Shown: positions 35,590 through 48,968, numbered from the stretch's first letter. The stretch: 64,000 nucleotides of DNA from Oasisia sp. SBJ-2009 (GCA_964017155.1 OZ024861.1:32593377-32657376), one strand, 5' to 3'. The notes: a model not told the origin generated them from the sequence alone. Made by a program: numbers and translations.

Positions 35590-35702
35590 TACTGAGGCAA
35601 CACACGTGACACCAGTATGTGAACAAGGTCCGTAGCTGATGGATCGAAATGTCGTACTCATCTTCGACATTAAGCTCCAAAGTAAGTTAATTACACTACA
35701 AT
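35590..35702 (+). mobile_element. intron dispersed repeat, copy 3
   Basis: Third copy with CACACGTGACACCAGTATGT GAACAAGG, CTGATGGATCGAAATGTCGT then ACTCATCTTCGACA. The CTGATG..GAAA spacing recalls a hammerhead core, but is not a complete one. Confidence 0.65.
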
Positions 35703-38700
35703 ACTATTATTATTAAATGTCTTAGTTTTCAAAGACTATTAGACTTCCCAATCTATTTTCATGTCTGTATAGTTCATGTTTATAAACTAAACACTGTAAA
35801 CTAAAAATATTAAGACAATACAAGTGTACACACCAATTTTGGATAGAACAATTACATGACAATTTTCTATCCTGCCATTCCTGGGTGCATCCCACGTTCC
35901 CAGCTTACTTCCTGGGTTATTACTACATCTGGCTAATCTAGACAAACTACCTACCTCAGCCACCTCACACTGTTGACTGAGTCACAGGCAGGAAGCACTG
36001 ACACGTGCTGTCTACCACATAGGCAGCACATTGTAGTTAGTATCTGAGGACTGAGGCTGACAACCCCAGCTGTGCTTCACTCTGGCAGGGATGCTGCCAT
36101 CCTAGGGGCTATTGATCATACACCCGCTGGCCCCACACTAGGGCCCACAGCCATCACGGTCTGCATGTGCATGACTATATACACTTACACATAAAAACCG
36201 GCACACTTACATGATCATTATACTACACCAAGTCCTTCACAGAAAGACCAGAAATAAAAACACCCCTTTAGTCATGCTACTGCACCCGGTGGCCCTACAG
36301 AGCATTAATACACCCAAAGGGACTTGCACAATGGCTAGGCCACAACCTCTGCCCTGTCAAGTACACAAGTTGGCATGGCCTCAAACTTTCATATTTTATT
36401 AACACAATACACATGTATATTTCTGCCAAAAATTGTATGTTGTTTACATATCTTAATGACAACTCCACTGAATAAACTGTACCCCAGATAGTTGTGTAAC
36501 AATGTTTCAGCTTCAACCAACTAGGATAAATCTAGCATCTAGTTCCTCATTACTCAATTCAGCTACATTAAGACAGGTCAAGCACTGACAATGACGAAAC
36601 TAGCCCAAGGTTTCCACCAACCTGAGGTCAAGCTGATCATAATTATATTATCTACTCAGTGCCTCCTTGCTTTACAGACACTCCAGTGACTTCTAATACA
36701 TCAAGTCTGCCTCTTGTCATTGATCTGAATGTCTGCAATGTTAGTTCACCATGACCTAGTTGCTGGCTCTCTAATGACTGTTGACAGCCAGCTCCTAGCT
36801 GTAATCAGCCATTTCAGTGGAATTCACTGGCATCATGGCTACTGATAGCAATATGCAGCCACAACTGTCAACATTACAGTGGCCAGCTGACAGATAGTCA
36901 CATCCGGTGGATGAGTAGTGTGAATACAGTACACACGGACTGTTGACAGTTGACACTGGCAGAAGATTACTTGACACACGCTGTCCTATTGTGGTAGCCA
37001 CAAGGGAAGTGTCAACTGCTGTGTTATCACTTGTGCAAATCACAGACAGGTAGATCTATGTTATTATATGTATTAATGTTACACAAGGCAAGTAAGATAC
37101 AGGCCACCCAAATAAATCCATACAATACAACGGTCTGAATAATAGTGCTGCCTTATTGCCAGACTGTAAGCTTAGCCACCAAAAAACTGCATACAATACA
37201 ACAGTATGAATAAAAGTGCAGACGGTAAGCTTAGCCATTTTCAGAAGGTGGTTTGCAAGGTAGGGGGTAAGGAGAAATGGCAGGCTTTGGCAGCTATGAA
37301 CATATGATACAACAGACTAAGATGATAGTCTTTACAAACAAAAAGGACCAATATCATTAGTTAGCTGTAACAAACTAGCACTAACTATTTAAAATTCTAC
37401 CCCATACTGATTCTAAGATGGTAAAACTGTTAAACCCATTTACTAATTACACATTCCAGTCAGCACTTGACAGGACTCCAATACTAAATTCATGAGTGAC
37501 ATCTGCAGATGTATCCGCAGGACAGACTGCATCTGGATTCTCACTTCGAGCTCTTATCTCATGTTGGGAGCGGTTTAACTACATGTCAAGGAAGGCCAAA
37601 TATCCGCCTTCATCATTTTAGTCTGAACGGAATCATGGCTATCTTAAATATATGCAGACAGACAACGAAGTATGCCAATTGCATGTAATGCGCATGTTTT
37701 TAATCACGAAAAGTATCAAATATTCAGGATAGTTTCCCTGCAGTTTCCCATAGAACTAGACATGTGTTTTGTAACTTTAAATTCTGAAATGAATATGAAC
37801 ACACTCGCCTAAAGAGTCTTTGACTTCAATGTCCAGTACCCATTTTAGAACTGATTAAATTTGTAATTATTCCAACTCTACTGGTCAGTGACTGAAATTT
37901 CTTCCCTGTGACATTTCATAGATTATCCAAATGTTGAGACATTTCACTATCATAGATTATCCATTGGAAGCAATTTGTTTCAGTGATTATCCTGTTTATA
38001 TACTTGTAAGTAATATTTGAAAGGTTACTTTTAAATAAAATACTCAGATTATCATCATTGTTTTGAGTTCTAAGTTGCTGTACACTCACTGACCAGAAGA
38101 GTGACACAAAATTATAACTAAGTACTTTATCATCCATACATGTAGCAATAATAAATTATTATTATTATACTATACATATATAATATATGTATCAATATAT
38201 AATTAATGACAATGTAATAATAGTCATTAAGTTAACATGCCTATACTGTGAGTTTACACCAATTAAATACTGTGACTGGCACATGGCAGATGATTGAACT
38301 GTGTGACTAAGTACTTCATTGTGGAAGCTTCACAAACCTACCCCTATCTGGGCTCATAATGTCACAAGTGAGCCTGTCAAGGCAGAGAGGTTCCCATAAT
38401 TGAGCTAACTCGTGACAGGTCTAGACAATTTATCAGCATAATCAAGGCTATTGTTGGCTGGGTCAGTGTTGCACGTGTACACATCATAGAAAAAGTTGTT
38501 AATGCATATGCCTGATTATATGTTGAATCTTAGAACCATTGCCAGTTCGATGACCAGTGTTATGAGTGGGAAGTTTCAAATAGCTTTACATAGATCTCAG
38601 ATGACTGAGTTGAAACAGTAATAGGTTATGTCCCTATTTCCTCCGATGGCAGGAAGTAAAACAATGTTTTGGATAAAGATGGGTGTAGATGTAGGCTGTA

Positions 38701-38869
38701 GCTAGGACGTCTTGTTGTGAACGGAGTTCAACATGAGGGGTTTTGTTTTTTCTACTTTTTTCTTCTACAACTGAATAGCATAGGTGTACTGTAAGCCGCA
38801 TTAGGCATTAATGTAATAAATACAACTGACTGTGTATGTATCTATACAGTAATCGCAGTAAATACAGCA
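35703..38869. other. putative leader intron, no recognised content
   Basis: No tandem array, no conserved exon, no identifiable element on either strand. Confidence 0.5.
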
Positions 38870-39450
38870 GGAACGTCCTCGCTGTCTAAACTGTGGCAGT
38901 CACTGATAAATTTCTTTGCCCGCGGCTCTACACACTAACTAGACACACAGCGAGTGACGTGACCTTACGGCCTGTTGCTGTACCACAATTTTGCACCAGT
39001 CCAATGAAAATGAATTAGACCCGACGCAACAGTCTTAACTGTGGTGTTTGTGTTCATGGACAAAGGGTTTCTGAATCTTGTAGTCAACAAGCGCTTGACG
39101 ATTGTTGCCCCAATACCCAGCCTTCAAGCAAGCATTCGCGCACATTTCACTCATTCGTACTAGCGGTTTTCATCGGGCCGTCGCCGTCGGTTAGAAAAGG
39201 CGCCTACAGCAATATTTGACATTGACGCGAATGTATTTTGTAAAAACGACACTTACCAGTTCAGTTCGGTCTGACGAAACCATCACATGTATTGCGAATG
39301 ATAAGAGAACTCCGAGGCTGCTACATTCCAGTAAAATCAGCCCATTTGTTTTGAAATCTTCTAACAGCTACTGATCCTTTCCGCCATGTTTATGCTCCAG
39401 CGAATTTGTATGCACCCGTGCACAGTGGCACCACCTACTGTGTAATATTT
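38870..39450 (-). promoter_or_regulatory. candidate MICAL promoter region
   Basis: This segment has visibly more CpG than its AT-rich surroundings. It contains a TGACGTGA half-CRE/E-box-like motif near 38955 and lies directly around the candidate leader exon. No TATA box is clearly placed. It is inferred only from composition and the adjacent donor. Confidence 0.3.
39257..39410 (-). other. MICAL: candidate MICAL 5' UTR exon with short uORF
   Basis: The first coding exon has a splice acceptor only 11 nt before its ATG, so at least one non-coding exon must lie upstream. A strong minus-strand donor (ACTG|GTAAGT) sits at 39257/39256 in a comparatively CpG-rich segment (about 38870-39410). The proposed leader contains an 8-codon uORF, ATG at 39387-39385 in a good context (AACATGGCG), ending TAG at 39361. 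The transcription start is not determined; the right boundary is a guess. Other leader exons could exist anywhere between 29.6 and 51 kb. Confidence 0.4.
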
Positions 39451-40708
39451 TATGCAACACCGAATTAGCTCAAATAAATGCTGCCACCTGGTGGATTTAT
39501 AAGTATGAATACTGCAGATCATGGTGGCCATATTAGTAAAATACACAAATTACCACCAATAGACATCATACAGATCAGAACATATTGATAATCCCAAGAA
39601 AGTATGTAGCACTTATTGTTAAATATATAATCGTAAAGGTGTATGTCGAAACCGATATTAATTTACTTATTTTACTTAGGTATTCCAGTGCGTCTCCAAA
39701 ATAATCGTTCCGTTTTTGACTGATGTATTCCTAATTTTTTCTATCGTATAAGCTATATAGGTCAGTTATTTCTTTTTACACATATCAGGGTAGATTGATA
39801 GCGTGTACTGTATCTGATCAATCACTGTAACCTATTATTAGAGCAATGCATCCGCTCCATTATGGTAATGAACGTGATCAGTGGAAATGTATATGAACAT
39901 GTAGAACCGGAGAATATACTAGCTAATATACCAAATCATAAAGACGAGATACACTTTTAGAAAACATGGCTTCCGAATCAGTCTAGGTAGACTTGGGTAA
40001 TTTAGATAATTGTGGATAGGTCCATTCACAGAAGGTAAATATGTATGTAGACGTTAACGAATGAACAGCTTTCAATGTTTGTGTGGAAAAGAATGTATGA
40101 TGAAGAGTACCACAGCGGATGGTACAACCGTGCAAGTAGAAGCAGCGTCACGAAGGAGCTCCGAGGTAAACAGAACAACATGGACAGTGACGGAGAAGAT
40201 AGAAGGACGATTTGTATGCAAGCCGGTATGGACAGGACACGAGCAAAGAAACATACGCAAGAACTTGATATGGACAGAGAAGCTGATGATTGGGGGGAAG
40301 TTAGACCTAAAGTAACATAGAAAGACAGAGTAAAGCGATATCGTGAAATGACAAGAACCAGCAGCCGAGAGTGGAGTTTTCGTTTTGTTGGTGTTGAATA
40401 GAGCCTCACACACGTGAGGCTGTCTTCTGGTGTCTCTTGAGTTCCCCTTCTAGTGAGCCTCGATGCGACCGCTTTTGCGTATGACGTAGGCGGTAGAAGG
40501 TCACACTTGTCAGCTCGTTAATTCTCAACAACCATCACTACGTTTTTTGGGTCAAAGAGTGTCCAACCTAGGTATCATCTTGCCAATACATGCAATCACT
40601 GATGTTCTTGCGTGAGTGAATTTTTCCGTGTGTCCGCCCACATATCATTATTATAATTAGTTTGTCTACAGCAGGTCATATTTTTTCTATGGTGTTATCT
40701 ATACCAAG

Positions 40709-40789
<81 letters not shown>
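40709..40789. repeat. (TA)~40 microsatellite
   Basis: Perfect TA run of ~81 bp, upstream of the MICAL leader. Confidence 0.97.
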
Positions 40790-40827
40790 CGCCATAGATT
40801 TTATGGCACTATACATAAATAATCGTA

Positions 40828-40829
<2 letters not shown>

Positions 40830-40889
<60 letters not shown>

Positions 40890-40968
40890 CGCGCACGCGC
40901 ACGCGTATGCATGGGCGTGTGTGAGCACGCGTGTGTGCGTGTGTACGTGCGTGTGTGCGTGTACTTAG
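40830..40968. repeat. (TG)n followed by (CG)n and impure TGCG run
   Basis: TG run of ~50 bp, a short CG run (40881-40895), then TGTG/CGTG mixture. Alternating purine-pyrimidine throughout. Confidence 0.95.
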
Positions 40969-42362
40969 TTAATAATATATTATTGAAATCAGTGCTGAAC
41001 TGATATTTATAATCACGTTGTCGTGACAAAAGGTCTGTGAACCAAGATTAATTGTTAGTTGTGCCACCATCCAAAGGTGGCTCACTATCGTGACGGACCT
41101 TTAGGCCGGGCAAACCTACGTGTAAAGAAGAGCCATAGTAGATTTATAAAAAAAAAAATAGTACACAGACCGCAGCACAACGACACACATAACTCATATA
41201 GGATAAGAACAATTCAAAGATCAAACCGGTAGAAAATAGACGTGGATCTTCAGCATCATTAAAACAATCATGCTAATATATCGACGACGTTAGCACGGGG
41301 AGGCTACATGAATATCCAGTCTCTTCCCCAATATTTTGGTGGGAGGCAGGATACAGACTCAGTCTCTACATTTCTGCAAGGTGGTGAGTTGGAGATTCCG
41401 GTGATCGTCAATGCGGGGGCAGTAGAAGGCTGGTTTATAGTATTCACTATAATATTATATTACCCGACGTTCCATTTATATTACAATAGTCAGATTGAGG
41501 AAAGGGTCACCGAAGCCAACGGTAGCGCACTGAGTGTAGCTGGAGGGCAGACAAAGAGTCACGACAGAAATATGTCAATGAGACATCCGATACCATGATA
41601 TGATGGAACGTCGTAATAGTGGTCTTGGGCATTCTTCCGAGTAACATACAACTGATGCCAGAATTATTTTTAATTATGTATTATGTATAAAGGTAACATA
41701 ATAACCGATTTGCTGCCCCTGCGGACCTGTCCAGGAAACGGTCCAAAACCATGTTGGACTGAAAGGTATGCAAACTATACATTGACGCTTTTCTTCCATT
41801 AAGAGAATGTAAGACAGCCAAATATAATACAACAACGACATCATCATTATTGCCGTCGTTGCATCGTGAACGTCGACAGATTTAGCCGATGGGAGGGGAC
41901 GGGGGTGTCCGTAAGGTCCTGGTAAAATACGTCATGCACATTCGGACATTTGGCCCTCATAGCCTTGCTTTTCTGTGGCTGCATTTAAAATAAACGCCTA
42001 AAATGTTTCTGGTGGTAATCAGGCAAACTAAGAACATCTGCCATTGTTGACATTCATACGCAACTGACTTCGATTTCTTTACAATCGGGCTAGGTAGTCG
42101 ATATCCCATGTCAAGACTGACTGATCGTATCCTAAGTGTATACATCTAGTCAACAGGATCGATTAGACACCACCCTAATTTGCAGTATTCAGTAATCATG
42201 AGTTGGTGAAATAATGTCCATAATCTGATTCAATTTTTACTAAAAGCGCTCGTCTTTATTATTTTTTTTACATCACTTTTATTTAAAAAAAAGCCCACTA
42301 CACTATTGTTGACGGTCAGACGTCGGAAATGCGAAATATGCAGGATCAGGTGGTTGTAGAGA

Positions 42363-42483
42363 ATGTCATGTGCACACGCACACGCCCGCACACATACCGA
42401 AACGCATACACGCATGCATGCACACGTACGTACACACGCAAACAGGCACATACAAAAACACACGCGCGCCTACACAGAAACAT

Positions 42484-42533
<50 letters not shown>

Positions 42534-42544
42534 GCACACACATG

Positions 42545-42613
<69 letters not shown>

Positions 42614-42646
42614 AATTGTAAGCATTCACTCATACGCATCCACGAC

Positions 42647-42678
<32 letters not shown>

Positions 42679-42716
42679 TGCACGCGCATGCACACGCGCA
42701 CGCGCACGCCCACTCA

Positions 42717-42785
<69 letters not shown>
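42363..42785. repeat. compound (CA)n/(GCAC)n array
   Basis: Two CA blocks (about 42488-42530, 42550-42611), then GCAC blocks and a last CA block. ORFs are artefacts. Confidence 0.96.
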
Positions 42786-42788
<3 letters not shown>

Positions 42789-43699
42789 GAATACGTGTTG
42801 CTAAAGACGCTACAGTAGATGAGATGCTAAGTAGCCTCGGTTTAAGAATAAAATCATGAGGCTTAACTATAATTATTTTGGTGAAATGTCTCACCAAAAA
42901 CCACATGGGGCCTATAGAATCGCCTTTTCTTCCCTGGAGACTTGTACCTGCCTACTCCCTCCTCCTAAACCATCTCGCTTCACGACGGAGGATTACGACC
43001 AGTGTCTGCCAACATCACCGCCCGGAGACAACAAAGCAAATGACACAATAATATAATTCCACCTGACATACGCCTATCGCGAGAGTCGGTACTTTCTGTG
43101 ATGAAACTATAATCTATGTGATTGTTTGCCGACGGCATCTAAGCGCAAGTGATTGTAGAGGTCTATAATAATAAGAAACGTGTTGGCAATAATTTGTTTG
43201 AACACCACCTTACACCACAAACCTGCCCTGTAGCCGCCGTGTATTAACTTACGTCACATGTTTGTTGAAAGTACTTAATTATAATGACAACACTACTGTT
43301 GTATTCTAATACGTTTCAAATTAACCTCCTTAATGCTACTGTATGGCTAAATGCAGTGAAGGCTGCTCAGAACCCATTCAGATTGGCTCTTACGTTCACA
43401 CAAAGTGTAAGCGGTTTAACTAAAACTGCGTTCCCACATAGTAAAACCGATCCAGTAAGTACCTTAGCTAAGCGACGCATTGATGTTACATACATTGTTG
43501 GTGCCTGGTTTGAAGAAAAAAGTTAATTGTGTCAAGGCCGTGCTGAATTTGCGCAATGATTTGTCTAGAGCACTCTATCAGTTACATAACGAAACAAACA
43601 ATTAGTGTTTTAGCTACTACAGCTAGCGAGGAAACAGAAAGTAAAACAGAGACAAACAAATTTGAAACATAAACTGTATTTGTTTGCAAATTATAATTA

Positions 43700-43795
43700 A
43701 TACACGCATAACCACACACACGCATGCGCATACCACACATACGCACGCACGCACGCACACATGCACGCGTGCATTATATATATAGTATAATGTTG

Positions 43796-43884
<89 letters not shown>
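43700..43884. repeat. (GCAC)n then (TA)~43 microsatellite
   Basis: Short CGCA run at ~43740-43760 followed by a TA run from ~43798 to 43883. Confidence 0.96.
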
Positions 43885-43888
<4 letters not shown>

Positions 43889-44754
43889 GTTCGCTACATT
43901 TGGGACGGACGTTACATGAAGTCTTTGCGTCATAACAATACCCGCGTCTAATTTCTTTCGTTTCTAATTCTAATGTACAATATATAATATATGTGCATAG
44001 ATTCTTTAATATAACCATATTCATTCACGGCGCAATTAATTTAGCTTTTACCGAAACAAACATTGAATGCCATCCATTTTAAAATTAATATTATTGTTTA
44101 ACATGGTATGCCGAAAAACAATAAAAGTAGTCCCCCTACCGTCGGCTTTCAGCAAGTCGTTTTCTTTGTCAATGTAGTTTAGTGTACGCCTAATCAAACG
44201 ACGGGAGCTAACGTTGAAAATGACAGTTGACAGCGGTTGCCGAAGGACAAGATCTGCTAGCCGGCCATCCCACGACGGGTATTCACTGATTTATCAAAAA
44301 TGATTAACACGAAAGGAGTTTTAGTTTCTAAACTATGCGCGGTTACCTAAAAAGATTACAGCAATTCGTTGCGGCACCTTAATTGTAATTATGAATAATA
44401 ATTTTCGGAGCAGGCAAGAGGCGCCATACCCTGAACGCATTGCCTCGTGTCATCAATGTGTTGTCGCGTCTGGGAATCTTTGAACTGTAATTTAAGATTA
44501 AGATTAACATCGTCACATTGAGTCCCCGTGGGTCCCTACCTATCACAATTAGCCCTGGCCGACTACAAATTATTATAACACACGCTTCGTACGCCTGAAC
44601 ATGTATCCACAAAGCATCAACGTAGGGCTTATGGAAACGATCCTTCCTGCAGCTCCAAGTCGCCTGAAACACACCAAAGGCGATTGTTGCGGTCACTGAC
44701 AGGAACGAGGGGTGCGGAACACGCCAGTGACGTACGTGAGTCTACAACTGTTGC

Positions 44755-45055
44755 CAGGTAGGAATAAACGGCATCACGTGACGACAGTTCCGCATCGTTG
44801 ATTAATTAGTCAAACTTGGTAGGAATAAACAGTCACGTGACGACAGTTCCGCATCGTTGATTTATTAGTCAAACTTGGACTTGGTAGGAATAAACAGTCA
44901 CGTGACGACAGTTCCGCATCATTGACTAATTAGTCAAACTTGGTAGGAATAAACAGTCACGTGACGACAGTTCCGCATCGTTGATTAATTAGTCAAACTT
45001 GGTAGGAATAAACAGTCACGTGTCGACAGTTCCGCATCGTTGATTAATTAGTCAA
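44755..45055. repeat. ~60-bp array with CACGTG E-box, 5 copies
   Basis: Unit of ~60-64 bp: GGTAGGAATAAACAGTCACG TGACGACAGTTCCGCATCGT then TGATTAATTAGTCAAACTT. Four units carry palindromic TCACGTGA (near 44774, 44832, 44898, 44957); the fifth has CACGTGTC. E-boxes of this type bind USF/MiT/TFE bHLH-Zip factors (family knowledge). About 5.3 kb upstream of the proposed MICAL leader. Confidence 0.93.
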
Positions 45056-45540
45056 ACGACGCTGTACATGTATTTTTTTACTTTTATGCTATTACCTCTT
45101 TCGAAAAATTAGAACAACAATGACTATTTTTTTAGCAGAATCATCGTAAACGGCAAATAGAGAAACTGGAATTTACCTTGGGTATACAGAAAATAAACCT
45201 AGACACGCACTCAGTGCTCTATCCGGATACTTATTTACCGTTCTCCTGGTAAGGTCTTGAGATATATAAATGACGTCATCACAACTCGTTCATAACATGA
45301 ATTTATACACAAGTGGTGATATGAATCACAGTTATTACGTTACCCTAAAACGCACCGCCAACTAACAAATATCATATAACGCTAAGGTCAAGGCAGTCTC
45401 CAGAATTAATGACTTGGCGAAGCTGTCAGACGGACACGGGGAGTATAATTATGTACGTTCTTACTGTTCTTCTCTTGTGCGAGTCTGTCTGCCTTGTTGG
45501 TGTCGTTCAACTCATACAGAGCAGACTGTTCTAGAGTACA

Positions 45541-45800
45541 TCATCATCATCATCATCATGCTTCCATCACTTGAGTGTTGCTCTCCATGTATGTATCTGC
45601 TGTGAGAATGATGTCCATGAGTCGGTCTTGGAGGTTTCTCAGCTTCAGGTTTCTCTTGATGGTATCCTTGAACCGGAGACGAGGGCGCCCTCTCTTTCTG
45701 CGACCAGAAGACAGTTGAGAATAGAGAACCTGCTTTGGTAGCCTGTCTGGTAACATCCTCATGATGTGTCAACCTCATGAGGATGTCAGGGTACAACACA
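45541..45800 (-). mobile_element. LINE ORF C-terminal remnant
   Basis: Minus strand: MRMLPDRLPKQVLYSQLSSG RRKRGRPRLRFKDTIKRNLK.., the typical R-x-P-x-Q-x-L-Y-x-x-L-x-x-G-x-R-x-x-G-R-P LINE tail. Ends in (ATG)n at 45541-45558. Probably the 3' part of the same insertion as 46690-47060. Confidence 0.8.
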
Positions 45801-46328
45801 GCCTGTATAACTATAACTGGGTGCCTCAGAGCAATCCGACGGTACGACCTCTAGCAGATTTATATAATGCTCTACCGTCGACGAGAAGATCACCCTTCTC
45901 ATTTACAGGAAAAGAAACAAATCACGCATGTTACACTCGCTTATCTTCTACAACAAACCACTACCAACTTTAACTTTAAGAGCTTGAAGTCCATGAATAG
46001 TGATTGACGTGCAGGAAACCTTGCGGTAATATCTAAATCAGAGTGTCGCAGGACAGGCGTTAGGTCATTGTACCTACAATCGATATTTCACTTCACAAAG
46101 TGTCACTTCCAAAATGAGATATTTTTGACGCGGAATTGGTTTTTCAATAATATGACAATCGCCTAGTTGATACTGATTTATTTCTCAAGCAGATCATGTG
46201 TATGCTGTGCATTCCCTGACATTTGAAAAAGTTGTGCAACGTATTGCACGCTGTAGTGTTTGTAGCCGAATTGTTTTGTTTCCGTAACACGTAGCCTATG
46301 AGCCTATGATGCTGCTGCCTATCTCACC

Positions 46329-46492
46329 CTGTGTCTCTTATGTCGGTGTACCCAGTGTCTCTTGTGACGGTGTACCCAGTGTCTCTTGTGACGGTACACC
46401 CAGTGTCTCTTGTGACGGTGCACCCAGTGTCTCTTGTGACGGTGCACCCAGTGTCTCTTGTGACGGTGCACCCTGTGTCTCTTGTAATTAGG
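46329..46492. repeat. 24-bp tandem repeat, ~6-7 copies
   Basis: TGTCTCTTGTGACGGTGCAC CCAG with G/A and T/C variants, lying between the two LINE pieces. Confidence 0.95.
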
Positions 46493-46689
46493 GTATACCT
46501 GGCTTCATGATTAGTCTCTCCAAGCAGCTGCTTATTGGACATAAGGGGCCTACTTCTGGGCTAGAACTTTCTTCGGGTTCTCTTGAGATTCGTTGTGTGG
46601 AATGAAGACATTGTTGACATGTCTTACTATGTGCCACTACTCTGACATATAAAGAAGGGTACACAACACACAGCTCGGATATTTTTGTC

Positions 46690-47060
46690 TCTATATTGGT
46701 GTTGAAAAGGAGTTGATTTCTACATCGCCTTCATGCTCATGGGTACACTTCTGGTTAGTTAAGTCCGCTCTGAATATCCAGGCTCACACCTCCGTTCTGG
46801 CTGATGATGCTATACAGATATGTGAAGGTGGTAGCACCTGTAAGTTAAGATCGGCCAACATTCATTGCTAGTGGAATTGAGATACTTACCGGCATCACTT
46901 GTGTTGTCTTTGGATTGACTTTCAGTTTAATGTGAAGGTTTGGCGTGAAAGTGTCGTCTTTTCATGGGCGACGAGAGACCGACAAGAGGATGAGGTCATT
47001 TGCAAAGTCGAGGTCCTCTAGTGTGAAGAAGACCAATTTTGGTTCTTCTGTATGTTATAG
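46690..47060 (-). mobile_element. LINE reverse-transcriptase remnant (YADD region)
   Basis: Minus strand frames give LEDLDFANDLILLSVS (decayed FADD catalytic box) and, further on, ATTFTYLYSIISQNGGVSLD (F-T-Y-L-G-S motif). Several frameshifts and stops; inactive. Confidence 0.75.
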
Positions 47061-48104
47061 TGCCTAGTGAATTTATAGAATAACGTAGCATCGCAAACAC
47101 ATCATTTGAAGTGCAATGCTGCCAGTCAGATATTGGGAGTATGGTGTTCAGTCGGATGTATGTGTAGGCTTGATAAAGCTGTTAACTATATTTTAAATGA
47201 CATTCTAACTTCTAGCTTAAGATTCACTTCCAAGATTCGTAAACACTGGAATAAGCTTTTATATGTGGACACTTGACTCAAAAAACTGTATAAATTTTTC
47301 TAATATACACAGCATTGGGTCAGAATTCATACTGTACATAATATTTTTATTGTCTGCCTAATGTCATCATATGAACCTCAGAGTCACATGTACAAGTTTG
47401 CTGTATGTATACTGTATTGAATTGAATGAAATTGAATATTTAAAATCTCAACGAATACCAATTTTCTAGATCTAGACATAGCTATTACATACATAGACCT
47501 CCATATAGGCCTACATCTCATTGATGGGTCTGTAGTTTGAGTTTATTTTGCAAAACAAATTCTTTTTCGTAAATTTACATCGTATTGTGTCTTGGGAATT
47601 ATAGCACTGATACAAAAAAATACAATTGCTATGTGGTTAGACATTCTACGGATTGTCAATATTTATCCACGCAACACTGCCTTGGTGTGGGGTCGTTAGT
47701 CACCGCCATTATTGCTATGACGTCAGAGGCGCCGGAACTCAATTTTAAGCGTCACATCAACGACTCTAGCAGGCGCGTGCACTAACCGTATCCAACGAAC
47801 TCCGGCACGCTCCGTGACATGCCCTTTGTAGTGTTGGTCACGACTGAACATAAACTCATCGCACGAACGTAGGAGGTGTCTACAAAAAAACGTGTTTTGT
47901 GAATTCAGCTATTCATAATCACACACGTTGGTGTCATCCATTAAATAGACAAGCTCATTATATACGTCACGCTTACCATTCGGAAGATTCGGAGTTCTTT
48001 AGGTAATCGTTATATTCGCCTACACTACACTACGTAAGATTGCATAACAATGTTGACATGTCGATATCAGTGTGACAGAGCACCCAATAAAATATATATG
48101 TCTG

Positions 48105-48673
48105 CCCTCCCTCCCTCCCTCCCTCCCTCCCTCCCTCCCTCCCTCCCTCCCTCCCTCCCTCCCTCCCTCCCTCCCTCCCTCCCTCCCTCCCTCCCTCCCT
48201 CCCTCCCTCCCTCCCTCCCTCCCTCCCTCCCTCCCTCCCTCCCTCCCTCCCTCCCTCCCTCCCTCCCTCCCTCCCTCCCTCCCTCCCTCCCTCCCTCCCT
48301 CCCTCCCTCCCTCCCTCCCTCCCTCCCTCCCTCCCTCCCTCCCTCCCTCCCTCCCTCCCTCCCTCCCTCCCTCCCTCCCTCCCTCCCTCCCTCCCTCCCT
48401 CCCTCCCTCCCTCCCTCCCTCCCTCCCTCCCTCCCTCCCTCCCTCCCTCCCTCCCTCCCTCCCTCCCTCCCTCCCTCCCTCCCTCCCTCCCTCCCTCCCT
48501 CCCTCCCTCCCTCCCTCCCTCCCTCCCTCCCTCCCTCCCTCCCTCCCTCCCTCCCTCCCTCCCTCCCTCCCTCCCTCCCTCCCTCCCTCCCTCCCTCCCT
48601 CCCTCCCTCCCTCCCTCCCTCCCTCCCTCCCTCCCTCCCTCCCCCCCTCCCTCCCTCCCTCCCTCCCTCCCTC
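48105..48673. repeat. (CCCT)~142 satellite
   Basis: 569 bp, almost perfect tetranucleotide with one slip at 48641-48648. Fully polypyrimidine on plus, polypurine on minus. ORFs of ~300 codons in both strands are artefacts. Confidence 0.98.
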
Positions 48674-48683
48674 GTGCGTGCGA

Positions 48684-48714
<31 letters not shown>

Positions 48715-48717
48715 TCA
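48674..48717. repeat. (GTGC)n bridge
   Basis: About ten GTGC/GCGT units joining the CCCT and TCTG blocks. Confidence 0.95.

Positions 48718-48968
<251 letters not shown>

Larger units (their letters stand above)
1..39410 (-). other. MICAL: MICAL gene locus (20 coding exons seen, 3' end outside window)
   Basis: MICAL proteins are flavin monooxygenases that oxidise actin methionines and disassemble filaments downstream of semaphorin/plexin signalling (family knowledge). The minus-strand exons join with consistent phases into about 1,069 residues. An FAD domain carries the GAGPCG dinucleotide motif (~113-118), the GADG segment (~240s) and [10 protein letters not shown] (~415-424). A CH domain follows at ~532-645, then a lysine/arginine linker, then a LIM domain with all eight ligands (C790, C793, H811, C814, C817, C820, C843, H846), then an acidic tail region. 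Domain order and spacing match MICAL. The C-terminal coiled-coil is missing because the gene continues past position 1. Residue numbers assume the exon 4 acceptor at 18845 and the LIM exon acceptor at 6029. A small extra or alternative exon could have been missed, although phases 0/0 around exons 12-15 need none. Confidence 0.93.

Noticed and set aside
40061..40413. Overlapping ORFs on both strands near 40.1-40.4 kb
   Set aside because: No recognisable protein in any frame; overlapping opposite-strand ORFs suggest chance in locally higher GC.
41308..41598. 96-codon plus ORF with a hydrophobic stretch (WFIVFTIILYYPTFHLYY)
   Set aside because: No recognised family, no splice or promoter support, AT-rich surroundings; length is compatible with chance.
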